A DNA stretch of 64,000 bases, from NCBI GenBank assembly GCA_015057325.1, contig SVEQ01000010.1, positions 34,871-98,870 of the forward strand, read 5' to 3'. The notes below the pieces were generated by a model. It was not told the origin of the DNA, did not search any database, and saw nothing but the letters and a program-made list of their open reading frames with translations. The DNA is from Lachnospiraceae bacterium. GTDB lineage: Bacteria > Bacillota > Clostridia > Lachnospirales > Lachnospiraceae. Position numbers and translations under genes: made by a program. Shown here one piece after another: positions 45,291-54,763 of the stretch. How positions within the stretch are numbered: the stretch's first letter is position 1; each line of letters starts with the position of its first letter.

Positions 45291-45752
45291 ATGAACACTT
45301 TAGAAGGAAAATTAGTTGCAAAAGATATGAAGGTCGGTATTGTTGCCGCACGTTTTAACGAGTTTATCGTTTCAAAATTAATCGGAGGAGCTGTTGACGG
45401 TCTTACAAGACACGACGTACCTGAGGATAATATCACACTTGCCTGGGTACCTGGTGCATTTGAAATACCTGTTGCAGCAAAGAAGATGGCAGAGTCAGGA
45501 AAGTATGATGCTGTAATCTGCCTTGGTACAGTAATCCGTGGTGCAACAAGCCATTATGATTATGTATGTAATGAAGTTTCTAAGGGAGTTGCACAGGTAT
45601 CACTTAACACAGGCGTTCCTGTAATGTTTGGAATCGTAACAACTGAAAATATCGAGCAGGCAATTGAGCGTGCCGGAACAAAGGCAGGCAACAAGGGATA
45701 TGATTGCGCACTCGGTGCAATCGAGATGGTTAATCTTTTAAAGCAGATGTAA
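45291..45752 (+). CDS. ribH: 6,7-dimethyl-8-ribityllumazine synthase
   Basis: It makes lumazine from ribBA and ribD products. The hallmark motifs are present: [32 protein letters not shown] and [21 protein letters not shown]. At 153 residues the length is normal, and the protein would form the usual icosahedral or pentameric assembly. The ATG follows AGGAGG. No ribD lies in this operon. Confidence 0.97.
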   Translation: MNTLEGKLVAKDMKVGIVAARFNEFIVSKLIGGAVDGLTRHDVPEDNITLAWVPGAFEIPVAAKKMAESGKYDAVICLGTVIRGATSHYDYVCNEVSKGVAQVSLNTGVPVMFGIVTTENIEQAIERAGTKAGNKGYDCALGAIEMVNLLKQM

Positions 45753-45801
45753 GTTATTAGTTTATCTGGCAATACTAAATGATAAGGGGTGCGGTGATAT
45801 A

Positions 45802-47652
45802 ATGTTTAGACTTGAAGATGGACAGTTGCATACATTGCTTGGGATCCTTATAGCGGTTACGTTGTTAATCGGTATGCTGTTCGGGTTTACCAACAAAAGC
45901 AGGCAGTTTGTGTCCGGTCACGTATCAGAGATGGATTCACTTTCTGAAGGCTGGGTTGCTACTTATGAAACTTCAGATGAAGATAAACTCAAAGCATACG
46001 GGATATGGCCAAGTAAGGAGAAAACACAGACTATATCAGAGGTTGTCAATCTTCCAAATGACTTCAAATCAACGGCGGGAAGCGTTGTAACTCTTACAAA
46101 TGAGCTTCCTGATATGCCTGAAGATGACATTTATCTTGTCGTTACAACAAGCAAGGGTCATGTTAAGATTTCCGTTAACAAAGAGATGATATATGACGAT
46201 TCTGCCGAGTATTATGTCTTTCCGTATCATGTGATAAAACTTGATTCGAAGTATAACAAGGGCGATATTTCAGTTTACGTCAAATACAATGGTGGTGGCG
46301 CACAGGCTTCGGCAGTCAAGATAGGAACGTTTACCGAACTTATAGGTGAGGCGATAAATGAAAATGGAATCTTTGTCGTCTTTGCATTGTTTTTGTTTGT
46401 ATCGGGCGTGTTCATTATTATTAACAGTTTGTTTGTGAAATCGTCATTTAGTAAAAAGAAATTGCTGGTTTATTCAGGATTTGAGACGATATCTGTCGGA
46501 GCAATGTTTTTGCTTCAAAGTAAGTTGTTCCATACCGTTCTTAATTGGGAAATGCTGGCGTACTTCTTGCAGTGCAGCATGGTCATAATAACGGCAGTGC
46601 TTCATTTGTTGGTGCAGAGAAGTCTTATACTCAGAAAGAAGTTTTTGACCGTAGTTGATTTTGGAATAATCTTTTACTGTATAGTTTATGTCAGCGTTAT
46701 GGTGCTTAAATGGTTCCACCTCGTAACTTTCGACAAAGCATATTTGATAGAGCTTGTGTTATTTGCCGTGGGAGTTATCATTTATACACTTCTTATGGGA
46801 AGTGCATCATACGATTATAAGCAAAAAGAGGGCAGACCACTGTTTGTTGCAAACTTAGTGCTTATTATATGCACCGTTATCGAGTTGCTGTTGTATCTTA
46901 GCAAATACGGACATGGCATAAACGGAAAGCCTATAATTGCGGGCTGCACCATTTACTTTGTGGTTATGTGGATGTACGGTCTTAAACGTGCTCACTTCGT
47001 TGAGAAGGTTAAGGAGACAACCGGTGATGATGCTGCAATCAAAGAGCAGGTGATCGAGCGAATCAACCCCAACTTGTTGTTTGCGTCATTTCAGACATTG
47101 CAGAACCTGATTAAAAAAGGTTCAAATCTTAGCGTAAAAATGATATACTATATATCTGTATATGTTCGTGACAACATGCTTTCGCTTACCGATCAAGGCG
47201 AAATGATACCGTTTGGGGACGAGCTTGAGCATATACTTGCGTATTTGCAGTTGCAAAAAATCAGAAACCGCGGTTTTGAGTTTGCTATTGAATGCAAACA
47301 CAAAGATTTCTATGTGCCACGTAACACGATTGAGCCGATGGTGGAAAATGCTGTTAAGTATGGAATCGGTGGCAATGATAACACAGGTAACGTTGTTGTT
47401 CGCGTGTATGAACGTGAGGAAGGATACGCAATTCAGGTTATTGATGACGGAATAGGTTTTAATGCAGGTAAGCTCAAAAATACAAGTGCTACTAGTCTAA
47501 AGAACCTGTTTGAAATATTAGAAAGCAAGTGCGAGGCAAAGACTGAAATTATTTCAAAAGAAGGAAAGGGTACGGTTATTACCGTGATTATTCCTACACT
47601 TGAAAATGAACTTGCAACTGAAGAAATTGAGGATTTTGATGATGAATTATAA
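45802..47652 (+). CDS. LytS-type sensor kinase-like protein lacking the phosphoacceptor His
   Basis: A signal-anchor helix (residues 8-30), an extracytoplasmic sensor of about 160 residues, seven or so transmembrane helices (about 195-400) and a cytoplasmic kinase-like part. In the LytS/His_kinase family the dimerisation helix has INPHFLFN with the phosphorylated His; here it reads INPNLLFASFQ, with Asn424 in its place. The ATP-binding lid is kept (PMVENAVKYGI and DDGIGFN, about 510-555). It is probably a pseudokinase or an allosteric partner. No response regulator is adjacent. The next gene overlaps its end by 11 bases. Confidence 0.85.
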   Translation: MFRLEDGQLHTLLGILIAVTLLIGMLFGFTNKSRQFVSGHVSEMDSLSEGWVATYETSDEDKLKAYGIWPSKEKTQTISEVVNLPNDFKSTAGSVVTLTNELPDMPEDDIYLVVTTSKGHVKISVNKEMIYDDSAEYYVFPYHVIKLDSKYNKGDISVYVKYNGGGAQASAVKIGTFTELIGEAINENGIFVVFALFLFVSGVFIIINSLFVKSSFSKKKLLVYSGFETISVGAMFLLQSKLFHTVLNWEMLAYFLQCSMVIITAVLHLLVQRSLILRKKFLTVVDFGIIFYCIVYVSVMVLKWFHLVTFDKAYLIELVLFAVGVIIYTLLMGSASYDYKQKEGRPLFVANLVLIICTVIELLLYLSKYGHGINGKPIIAGCTIYFVVMWMYGLKRAHFVEKVKETTGDDAAIKEQVIERINPNLLFASFQTLQNLIKKGSNLSVKMIYYISVYVRDNMLSLTDQGEMIPFGDELEHILAYLQLQKIRNRGFEFAIECKHKDFYVPRNTIEPMVENAVKYGIGGNDNTGNVVVRVYEREEGYAIQVIDDGIGFNAGKLKNTSATSLKNLFEILESKCEAKTEIISKEGKGTVITVIIPTLENELATEEIEDFDDEL

Positions 47653-48490
47653 TACCCAGGAGGGTCCTTCAAACAAACCTAATAACGATAAAGGAAAAAT
47701 GAGCATGGCGGATAGATTTATTAAGGCTATGTTTTTGCCGGGAGATTATCCGGAACTAATAAGACTTAAATTTGGAAGTGTTGTAAGTTTCTTGTGTCTG
47801 CTTATGTTTCTTGTCAGCTTTGTGCAGTACGCAATTCCTGTACTGGCAAGGCTTGCCGGATATGGCGGAGTTAAGAATTATATAATCGATGTGCTTCCGG
47901 ATTTCTCGTTAGAGAATGGCGAGTTTGACTTTTCGGAAAAGTATGAGAGAGATGATGAGACAGTTAACATGTATTATCTTATCGATACGAGCAAAGAGAA
48001 ATTTACTGTTGATGATATAGATAGAGATAAGACGCAGGTAGTGCTTGTCAGTCATACAAATATGCTTGTATATAACAATGTAACAGGACTTGCCGGAACC
48101 GTTCAGGAAGAAAAGTTTTCTGATTTTAATATGCTTACAATCAATAATGAAAGTGTAGCATCATTTGCACCACTTATATATGTGGGATTGTTTCTTGCGT
48201 ATGCTACCATGTATGTTATGTGTTTTGTGAGATATTTGTTGGCAGCACTTTTCTATGCGTTCCTGATGTATATTTTAACAAGAGTGATGATGAGCAAATT
48301 GTCGTTTGGAATTATTTATAAGATTGCACTTTTTGCACAGACAATTGGGGCGTTGGTTTCTGCAGTAGCAGTCCTTATAGGTACACCATTATTTATTATG
48401 GCAGGAAGTACATTTGCAATGATTGTAACGGTTGTGATTATGAATAGAGCATTCTTTAAGATTGTTCCACCACCTGCAGCACGAAGATAG
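47642..48490 (+). CDS. DUF1189-like membrane protein
   Basis: A 282-residue protein with a hydrophobic helix near residue 45, an extracytoplasmic part (about 65-175) and four helices in the C-terminal 110 residues. This matches the DUF1189 plan, of unknown function. The ATG at 47642 overlaps the stop of the kinase-like gene, suggesting that the two proteins work together. A bidirectional terminator follows. Confidence 0.65.
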   Translation: MNYNTQEGPSNKPNNDKGKMSMADRFIKAMFLPGDYPELIRLKFGSVVSFLCLLMFLVSFVQYAIPVLARLAGYGGVKNYIIDVLPDFSLENGEFDFSEKYERDDETVNMYYLIDTSKEKFTVDDIDRDKTQVVLVSHTNMLVYNNVTGLAGTVQEEKFSDFNMLTINNESVASFAPLIYVGLFLAYATMYVMCFVRYLLAALFYAFLMYILTRVMMSKLSFGIIYKIALFAQTIGALVSAVAVLIGTPLFIMAGSTFAMIVTVVIMNRAFFKIVPPPAARR

Positions 48491-48530
48491 AAAAAGTCGT
48501 CGGTTAATACGCCGACGACTTTGTTTTTTC
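48490..48530. terminator. Bidirectional terminator between DUF1189-like and CYTH genes
   Basis: AAGTCGTCGG and CCGACGACTT form a 10-base perfect stem, with an A-tract before and a T-tract after, so it can stop transcription from both sides. Confidence 0.85.
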
Positions 48531-49004
48531 TATGAGTTCATATGCTTGTGCGGATGATAACTTGCTAAGTGAAGAATTGTGATAGGTGCCTTCGTTGGTA
48601 ACGTCTCGTCCAAACCAATCTGGTGCGACGTAACTGTTGGCACTTTCTTCATTTTCAAACTCGACCTCTGCAAGATACAATCCGTTAAGTTCCCTGTGAA
48701 AAACATCCAACTCGATAGTGAGATTGTTCTTTTCTGGGATTAAGTATCTTGTCTTACTTATAACCATACCATCAGCCTTGCCAAGCAAAGTTTTGTATGC
48801 TTCTTCGTTAAGCGGAAACTCGTGCTCTTCTCTTGTCATAAAACCCTCGCCCTTGTACGTGAGAATATACTTATCATCTTTCTTCCTAACCCTAAGCACC
48901 GGGTTGGTGATTATATACGCCTGCTCGAGCTCATGTGAATCGTAACTCTCAAGGTCGACGGGTAAATCCTTCTCACTTACAAGATACTTTCTTTCTATTT
49001 CCAT
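48504..49004 (-). CDS. CYTH-domain (triphosphate tunnel) protein
   Basis: It begins MEIERKYLV, the ExExK metal-binding signature of the family, followed by alternating charged strands (LRVRKKDDKYILTYKGEG and LTIELDVFHRELNGLYLAEV) that line the tunnel. These enzymes hydrolyse triphosphate compounds; the substrate cannot be told here. At 166 residues it is normal. The ATG on the minus strand follows a GGAATTGAGATGTT stretch with weak ribosome binding site. Confidence 0.9.
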   Translation of the reverse strand: MEIERKYLVSEKDLPVDLESYDSHELEQAYIITNPVLRVRKKDDKYILTYKGEGFMTREEHEFPLNEEAYKTLLGKADGMVISKTRYLIPEKNNLTIELDVFHRELNGLYLAEVEFENEESANSYVAPDWFGRDVTNEGTYHNSSLSKLSSAQAYELIEKTKSSAY

Positions 49005-49154
49005 AACATCTCAATTCCTTTCTTTTTTCTTTTCTCGTCGCTTTCTTTATGTCTATGCCCTTATCTCTCTTTTATGTACATAGTTGAACAAATTGTCAAT
49101 ATGATTAAATCAAGCAAGGGGTCAATGATTGGCATCTTTATTGAATGTGTATAT

Positions 49155-49296
49155 GTTGCATGTCTGTCATATGATTTTATAAGCAGACCCTTTTTACCCG
49201 CCGGTACTTAGTGAGCAGTAATGCGAACTTAGTACCGTTGCGCGTAAAACGGAACGAGAGTGTGTCTGCGATGAAACCATATGACAGACATGCAAC
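49155..49296. repeat. 142-bp nested inverted-repeat element (MITE- or REP-like)
   Basis: GTTGCATGTCTGTCATATG (49155-49173) pairs perfectly with its complement at 49278-49296; further pairs (GCAGAC with GTCTGC) continue inward. An inner hairpin is GGTACTTAGT with AACTTAGTACC (about 49203-49235). The 395-base interval 49005-49399 holds no gene apart from this. It may be a repeated, palindromic mobile element or a structured RNA. Confidence 0.6.
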
Positions 49297-49399
49297 TGTA
49301 ATTCATTTAATTATATCACACATTGAACCCGTTGTGTATTTGTGCTATATTTAATGTATTGTTTAACGGTAAATTAAAAGAAAATCAGGAGGGTTAGAC

Positions 49400-49948
49400 A
49401 TGAAGAAAGCATATTTATTTTTCGCCGAAGGCTTCGAAGAAGTAGAAGCACTCACCGTAGTTGACCTGCTTAGACGTGGCAAGGTTGATTGCGTGACAGT
49501 ATCAATAACAGGTGACTATGACGTGACTGGTTCACATGGAATAGTAATTAGAGCAGACCGCCTTTTTGACGAGGGTGATTTGTCTGATGCAGATATGATA
49601 ATACTTCCGGGAGGAATGCCCGGAACTAATTATCTTAAGGCACACGCAGGTCTTGATAAACTTATACATCAGTATGCTGATGCAGGAAAGTATCTTGCGG
49701 CAGTATGTGCAGCACCAACAGTATTTGGTGAAAAAGGATTGTTAAAAGGTAAGAACGCAACATGCTATCCGGGATTGGAAACAGGTCTTGTCAGTGCAAA
49801 CCCAAAGACCGATCCCGTAGTCCACGACGGCCAATTCATCACAAGCCGTGGCATGGGCACCAGCATCGCCTTCGGCCTCAAACTCCTCGAACTTCTCGAA
49901 GGAGATGAGACCTCTACGGCAATCGGCAAAGCCGTCGTATATTTATAA
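49400..49948 (+). CDS. DJ-1/PfpI family protein
   Basis: The DJ-1 fold is clear: MKKAYLFFAEGFEEVEALT at the start, MIILPGGMPGTNYL, and the nucleophile elbow AAVCAAPTVFGEKGLLKG with the reactive Cys near residue 101. Members act on glyoxal damage or as chaperones. Length of 182 residues is normal. The ATG follows AGGAGGG. Confidence 0.92.
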   Translation: MKKAYLFFAEGFEEVEALTVVDLLRRGKVDCVTVSITGDYDVTGSHGIVIRADRLFDEGDLSDADMIILPGGMPGTNYLKAHAGLDKLIHQYADAGKYLAAVCAAPTVFGEKGLLKGKNATCYPGLETGLVSANPKTDPVVHDGQFITSRGMGTSIAFGLKLLELLEGDETSTAIGKAVVYL

Positions 49949-50003
49949 AATAATGAAACTATATCACCTGCACAATCTGAATATTTTAAAAGGAATTTAG
50001 AAA

Positions 50004-52361
50004 ATGTACGAAATTAGCACGTCCGTAAGAGGACTCGTCGAGTTTATTTTTAGAAGTGGCGACATTGCCCCGGGCGACGGCGCATCTTCCAAAGAAGCCA
50101 TGCTTGCGGGAAGTCGCATTCATAGAAAGCTTCAAGGGAAAATGGGCCTTGACTATGAGGCAGAAGTACCTCTTCGAATAGAAATAGAAAAACCGGATTA
50201 TGTTCTCACAATAGAAGGTCGTGCTGACGGAATAATAACAAATGATAAGGGCGTAACTATTGACGAGATAAAAGGTGTCTACAAAAAGTTGGAGAATATG
50301 GAGCAACCCATATATGTCCACAAGGCACAGGCAATGTGTTACGCCTATATTTATGCAAAAAAGAAAGAATTAGAAAGTATAAATGTCCGCATGACTTATT
50401 GCAACCTTGACACTGAGGAAATCAAACTTTTTGAGGAAGCATTTACTTATGAGACATTAGAAAAATGGTTTGATGATTTGGTAGAAGAGTATTGCAAATG
50501 GATGCAGTTTGATGTGGACAACAGAAAGCTTCGTAACGAGTCTGTTGAAAACCTCGCATTTCCGTACGACTACAGACCGGGACAGAAGGACATGGCAGGC
50601 ACAGTTTATCTTTCAATAAAGAATAAAAGAAATCTTTTTGTTCAGGCACCGACCGGAATAGGCAAAACGATGGCAGCACTCTTCCCTGCAATACAGGCTA
50701 TGGGTAATGGTTACGGAGAAAAGCTTTTTTATCTGACTGCAAAGACTATCGCAAGAAGCGTTGCACTTGACGGATTAGAGATATTAAGAGAAAAAGGGCT
50801 TCATTTTAGGAGTGTACTCATAACCGCGAAGGAAAAGATTTGTCCGATGGATGAGACAAACTGTGACCCGGAATATTGTCCTTATGCAAAGGGTCATTAT
50901 GACAGAATCAATAAGGCGATGTATGATGTACTCGAGCATGAGGATAATATAACTCGAGATGTTATTTTGGAGTACGCCAACAAGCATATGGTGTGCCCTT
51001 TTGAAATGGGGCTGGACGTAAGTTTGTTTGTAGATGGAATAATATGCGACTACAACTATGTGTTTGATCCGAGAGTCAAGCTTAGAAGATATTTTGGAGA
51101 AGGTTCAAAGGGAGAGTATATCTTTTTGACGGACGAGGCACATAACCTTGTTGACCGTGCATCATCCATGTACAGTGCAGAGATATACAAAGAAGATTTC
51201 CTTAATATGAGAAAACTTCTAAAACCTTATAATGCAAAAATTGCAAAGCTGCTTGGTGATTGCAACAAGGAATTGTTAGAAATGAAAAAGCTATGCGATA
51301 ACCAAAAGGGTTATGTGCTTGTGGCGGAAATTGATTCTTTGTACATCAAGCTTATGCGACTCCATGCACATATGGAATCATTTATGGAGGAGAGCAAAGA
51401 GATTAATTCGCTAAAACCTCATAAGGATGAGATACTTGATTTTTATTTTTCGATAAATCAGTTTTTGAACATCTACGACCTTGTGGATGACAGTTATGAG
51501 ATATATGCGGAGCAGGTAAGTCCTACTTCATTTATGCTGAAACTTTACTGCATTCATCCGGCTAAGAACTTATCGGACTGCGTTGATAAGGGCAATGCGA
51601 CTATATTCTTTTCCGCTACAATGCTTCCGATAACATACTACAAAGAACTTCTTAATAATAATGAAGAAGACGGTGCGATATACATTCCGTCACCGTTCCC
51701 AAAAGAGAACCGAGCGTTGCTTGTCGGAACGGATGTCAGTAGCAGATATACCATGCGTGGACCTGCCATGTATGAAAAAATAGCACACTATATCGACATA
51801 CTTGTTCATGGTAAAAAGGGAAACTACATGATATTCTTTCCTTCCTATAAGATGCTAAATGATGTCTACGAGGTGGTTGAAGCGCTTGATATAATTTCTG
51901 ATGTTGAGATTATAAGACAGGAACAGCATTTTAATGAAGAGGACAGGGAGCAGTTTATAGAACGGTTTAAGGACGACGAAAATGCAGTCGTTGGTTTCTG
52001 CATTCTTGGCGGGATATTCTCGGAAGGAATTGACCTTGCAGGGGAACATTTAATTGGTGCGGCTATTGTCGGCACAGGTCTTCCTATGGTGTGCAACGAG
52101 AATGAAATCAAGCTTGATTATTTTGCAAAAAGGAAAGGAAACGGCTTCTGCTATGCATATTTGTACCCCGGAATGAATAAGGTGCAACAGGCGGCCGGAC
52201 GTGTCATAAGAACGATGGAAGATAGAGGAATCATTTTGCTGCTTGACGAGCGATTTGTAACCGGACAGGTGGTTGAAACATTCCCGGCAGAGTGGTCAGA
52301 TTACAAAACCGTAACACTTGATAATGTAGCGCAGTGTGTAGACGCGTTTTGGCAAAATTGA
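50004..52361 (+). CDS. DinG/XPD-type DNA helicase with N-terminal Cas4-like nuclease domain
   Basis: Residues about 60-150 carry a PD-(D/E)XK nuclease pattern (GRADGIITNDKGVTIDEIKG). The helicase follows, with Walker A (APTGIGKTMAALF, about 215-227), the iron-sulfur cysteines in KICPMDETNCDPEYCPYAK and VCPFEM, the DEAH box LTDEAHNLVD, and a C-terminal motif VI with QAAGRVIRT. It should unwind DNA 5' to 3' and cut ends in repair. Length of 785 residues fits this subgroup. Confidence 0.9.
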   Translation: MYEISTSVRGLVEFIFRSGDIAPGDGASSKEAMLAGSRIHRKLQGKMGLDYEAEVPLRIEIEKPDYVLTIEGRADGIITNDKGVTIDEIKGVYKKLENMEQPIYVHKAQAMCYAYIYAKKKELESINVRMTYCNLDTEEIKLFEEAFTYETLEKWFDDLVEEYCKWMQFDVDNRKLRNESVENLAFPYDYRPGQKDMAGTVYLSIKNKRNLFVQAPTGIGKTMAALFPAIQAMGNGYGEKLFYLTAKTIARSVALDGLEILREKGLHFRSVLITAKEKICPMDETNCDPEYCPYAKGHYDRINKAMYDVLEHEDNITRDVILEYANKHMVCPFEMGLDVSLFVDGIICDYNYVFDPRVKLRRYFGEGSKGEYIFLTDEAHNLVDRASSMYSAEIYKEDFLNMRKLLKPYNAKIAKLLGDCNKELLEMKKLCDNQKGYVLVAEIDSLYIKLMRLHAHMESFMEESKEINSLKPHKDEILDFYFSINQFLNIYDLVDDSYEIYAEQVSPTSFMLKLYCIHPAKNLSDCVDKGNATIFFSATMLPITYYKELLNNNEEDGAIYIPSPFPKENRALLVGTDVSSRYTMRGPAMYEKIAHYIDILVHGKKGNYMIFFPSYKMLNDVYEVVEALDIISDVEIIRQEQHFNEEDREQFIERFKDDENAVVGFCILGGIFSEGIDLAGEHLIGAAIVGTGLPMVCNENEIKLDYFAKRKGNGFCYAYLYPGMNKVQQAAGRVIRTMEDRGIILLLDERFVTGQVVETFPAEWSDYKTVTLDNVAQCVDAFWQN

Positions 52362-52430
52362 CTTGTATTTAAAAAATGCTTGTGGTACACTTCAAGCGGG
52401 ATATAATGAGGCAATTACAAAGGAGAAATC

Positions 52431-53267
52431 ATGAAGAGATTATTTGTAAGCGATTTGGATGGGACGTTACTTAATAAGGCGGCACAACTTAACGAGGAGA
52501 CCGTAAAAATAGTTAATGAGTGCATTGACAAAGGAATGGATTTTACAGTGTCAACGGCAAGAACTCCGGCGACTGCTCTTAAGATATTAAAACCGCTTAA
52601 CTTAAAACTTCCGATTACAATGATGAACGGTGCGGTTGTGTATGATATGGCAACAGGACGTTATCTTAAGGAATCGTACATGGAAGAAACTGTTGTAATG
52701 GTACTTTTGGGATTAATCAAGACAAAAGGTCTTTCCTGCTTTTTGTATGGTGTTAAGGATGGACAGTTTGTTGCGTACTATGACAGCGTAAGTTCGACAT
52801 CGCTTAATTATTTCCGTAACGAGAGAATTATGAAATACGACAAGAAGTTCATAGAGGTCGCTGACTTAAGCCTTGTGGCGAGTGAACGCATTTTGTATGT
52901 TGTACTTCGTGAGCCAAAGGAGAAGCTTGTTGATTTACACAGAGAACTTTCAGTAGTTAAGGGTGTTAAATATGCCTTCTATCCCGATGTTTACAATGAA
53001 GAATATTATATGTTGGAAATATACAGTGACGAAGCGTCGAAGAAAACAACAATCGACGAGCTTCGCAAAATGGGCAGATATGACAGCGTAACAGGTTTTG
53101 GAGACAACTTAAATGATACACCGCTTGTTGAGGCGTGTGATTATTTTTACGCGGTTGGTAATGCACATCCGGAGATTCAGAACATGGCAACAACAGTAAT
53201 TCCTTCCAATGAAGAGAATGGAGTTGCAATGTATCTTCAACAGATTATGAGTGAATTAGGAGAGTAA
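52431..53267 (+). CDS. Cof-type HAD-family phosphatase
   Basis: HAD motif I is SDLDGTLL at residues 6-13, motif IV is VTGFGDNLNDTPLVEAC near residue 222, with Lys in motif III around 210. The Cof (type IIB) cap lies between. These enzymes dephosphorylate small metabolites such as sugar phosphates. Length of 278 residues is normal. The ATG follows AAGGAG. Confidence 0.93.
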   Translation: MKRLFVSDLDGTLLNKAAQLNEETVKIVNECIDKGMDFTVSTARTPATALKILKPLNLKLPITMMNGAVVYDMATGRYLKESYMEETVVMVLLGLIKTKGLSCFLYGVKDGQFVAYYDSVSSTSLNYFRNERIMKYDKKFIEVADLSLVASERILYVVLREPKEKLVDLHRELSVVKGVKYAFYPDVYNEEYYMLEIYSDEASKKTTIDELRKMGRYDSVTGFGDNLNDTPLVEACDYFYAVGNAHPEIQNMATTVIPSNEENGVAMYLQQIMSELGE

Positions 53268-53275
53268 TAACGGAA

Positions 53276-54655
53276 ATGGAAAACATTTTAGTTAAGGATA
53301 TCGTGGAAATGACAGGTGGAGTTTTGCTTTGTGGAGATGAAAATACACCTGTAACTGATATCTGCATTAACTCAAAAGAAATTAAAGAGGGCGATTTGTT
53401 CGTTCCAATCATTGGCGAAAATGTTGACGCACACAGATTTATTGAGTCGGCACTTGAAACAGGTGCAGCAACTCTTACATCTGAACATGATGGTATTGTC
53501 GTTGCGGACAAACCGTACATCAGAGTTGACAATACTTTGGTGGCACTTCAAAGAATCGGAATGGGAATCAGAAAAAGACTTATTGATATTCCGATTGTTG
53601 CCGTGACCGGTAGTGTTGGTAAGACAACTACAAGAACGATGATTGCGCATGCTCTTGCAGCTGGACTTAAAACATACCAGACAGAGAAAAACTTCAATTC
53701 ACAGATTGGAGTTCCTATTACACTTTCACGTATGAATGCTTCTTATGAGATAGCTGTTTTGGAACTTGGTATCAGTGAAGACGGACAAATGGAAATTCTT
53801 TCTGAAATGGTGTGCCCTGATAATGCGGTTGTTACAACCATCGGTGTTGCTCATATTGAGTTTATGAAAACAAGAGAGAATATAAGAAAGCAGAAATTAA
53901 GTATAATTCATTTCATGAAAGAGGGTGGAACACTCTTCTTAAATGGTGATGATGATATGCTTCAGGATGCTGCTAAAACAGAAAAATTAAATTGCAAAAT
54001 CATATACTACGGAACAGAAGATTGGTGCGATTATTACGCAAAGGATATTGTGTATCACGAAGATCATACAACATTTACTTTGGTACATGGTGTGCAGCAG
54101 GTAGAGGTTGTTCTTAAGGCTTTTGGAAAACATAATGTCGGCAATTGTGTTGCAGCGTTAGCGGTTGCTCATGAAAATGGTATTTCTCTTGAAACTGCGG
54201 CAGCGGGATTTGCATCGTATGAAGGACCAAGACAAAAAGTTATCAGAATGGACGGCAAGTTCACAATAATAGATGACACATATAATGCCAGCCCGGATTC
54301 GATGAAGGCAAGTATCAATGTTTTGTGCGATATGCCATGCGACGGAAAGAGAGTTGCGGTTTTAGGTGATATGTTAGAACTTGGAGACGGCTCTGAAGAG
54401 TATCATAGAGAAATCGGAAGATACCTTTTAAGCAAACCTGTTGATGAGGTGTATGTCATCGGAGAACTTGCAGATTTTATTCGTGATGAAATGAAAAAAA
54501 GTGAGTCGGAGAATGTCAGAGTGTTCTCATTTTCTGATAGAGAAGAAGCGGCCATGAGTCTTATGGCAATACTGCAGCCCGAAGATGTTTTGCTTGTAAA
54601 AGCGTCTAACGGAATGAAGCTTACAGAACTTGTTGATATATTAAAAACATCATGA
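53276..54655 (+). CDS. murF: UDP-N-acetylmuramoyl-tripeptide--D-alanyl-D-alanine ligase
   Basis: It adds D-Ala-D-Ala to the UDP-MurNAc-tripeptide in peptidoglycan synthesis. The P-loop VTGSVGKTTTRT lies at about residues 112-123, the ATP-binding EKNFNSQIGVP near 138, and the typical DDTYNASPDSMKAS near 335. At 459 residues it is normal. It starts nine bases after the HAD gene, so the two are probably cotranscribed. Confidence 0.95.
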   Translation: MENILVKDIVEMTGGVLLCGDENTPVTDICINSKEIKEGDLFVPIIGENVDAHRFIESALETGAATLTSEHDGIVVADKPYIRVDNTLVALQRIGMGIRKRLIDIPIVAVTGSVGKTTTRTMIAHALAAGLKTYQTEKNFNSQIGVPITLSRMNASYEIAVLELGISEDGQMEILSEMVCPDNAVVTTIGVAHIEFMKTRENIRKQKLSIIHFMKEGGTLFLNGDDDMLQDAAKTEKLNCKIIYYGTEDWCDYYAKDIVYHEDHTTFTLVHGVQQVEVVLKAFGKHNVGNCVAALAVAHENGISLETAAAGFASYEGPRQKVIRMDGKFTIIDDTYNASPDSMKASINVLCDMPCDGKRVAVLGDMLELGDGSEEYHREIGRYLLSKPVDEVYVIGELADFIRDEMKKSESENVRVFSFSDREEAAMSLMAILQPEDVLLVKASNGMKLTELVDILKTS

Positions 54656-54685
54656 TAACACATTGATAACCGCAAGTGTATTTCC

Positions 54686-54724
54686 TTGACTTTAACAGGT
54701 TAAAATGGTATCATTTTCATACCA
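54686..54724 (+). promoter_or_regulatory. Promoter and dyad upstream of the rubrerythrin gene
   Basis: TTGACT (54686-54691) and TATCAT (54709-54714) are separated by 17 bases. TGGTAT at 54706 and ATACCA at 54719 form an inverted repeat over the -10 box, so a redox regulator could bind here. The regulator is not known. Confidence 0.6.
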
Positions 54725-54763
54725 GTTTATGACTGAATAATTATGACAGAGGAGGTACAATTT

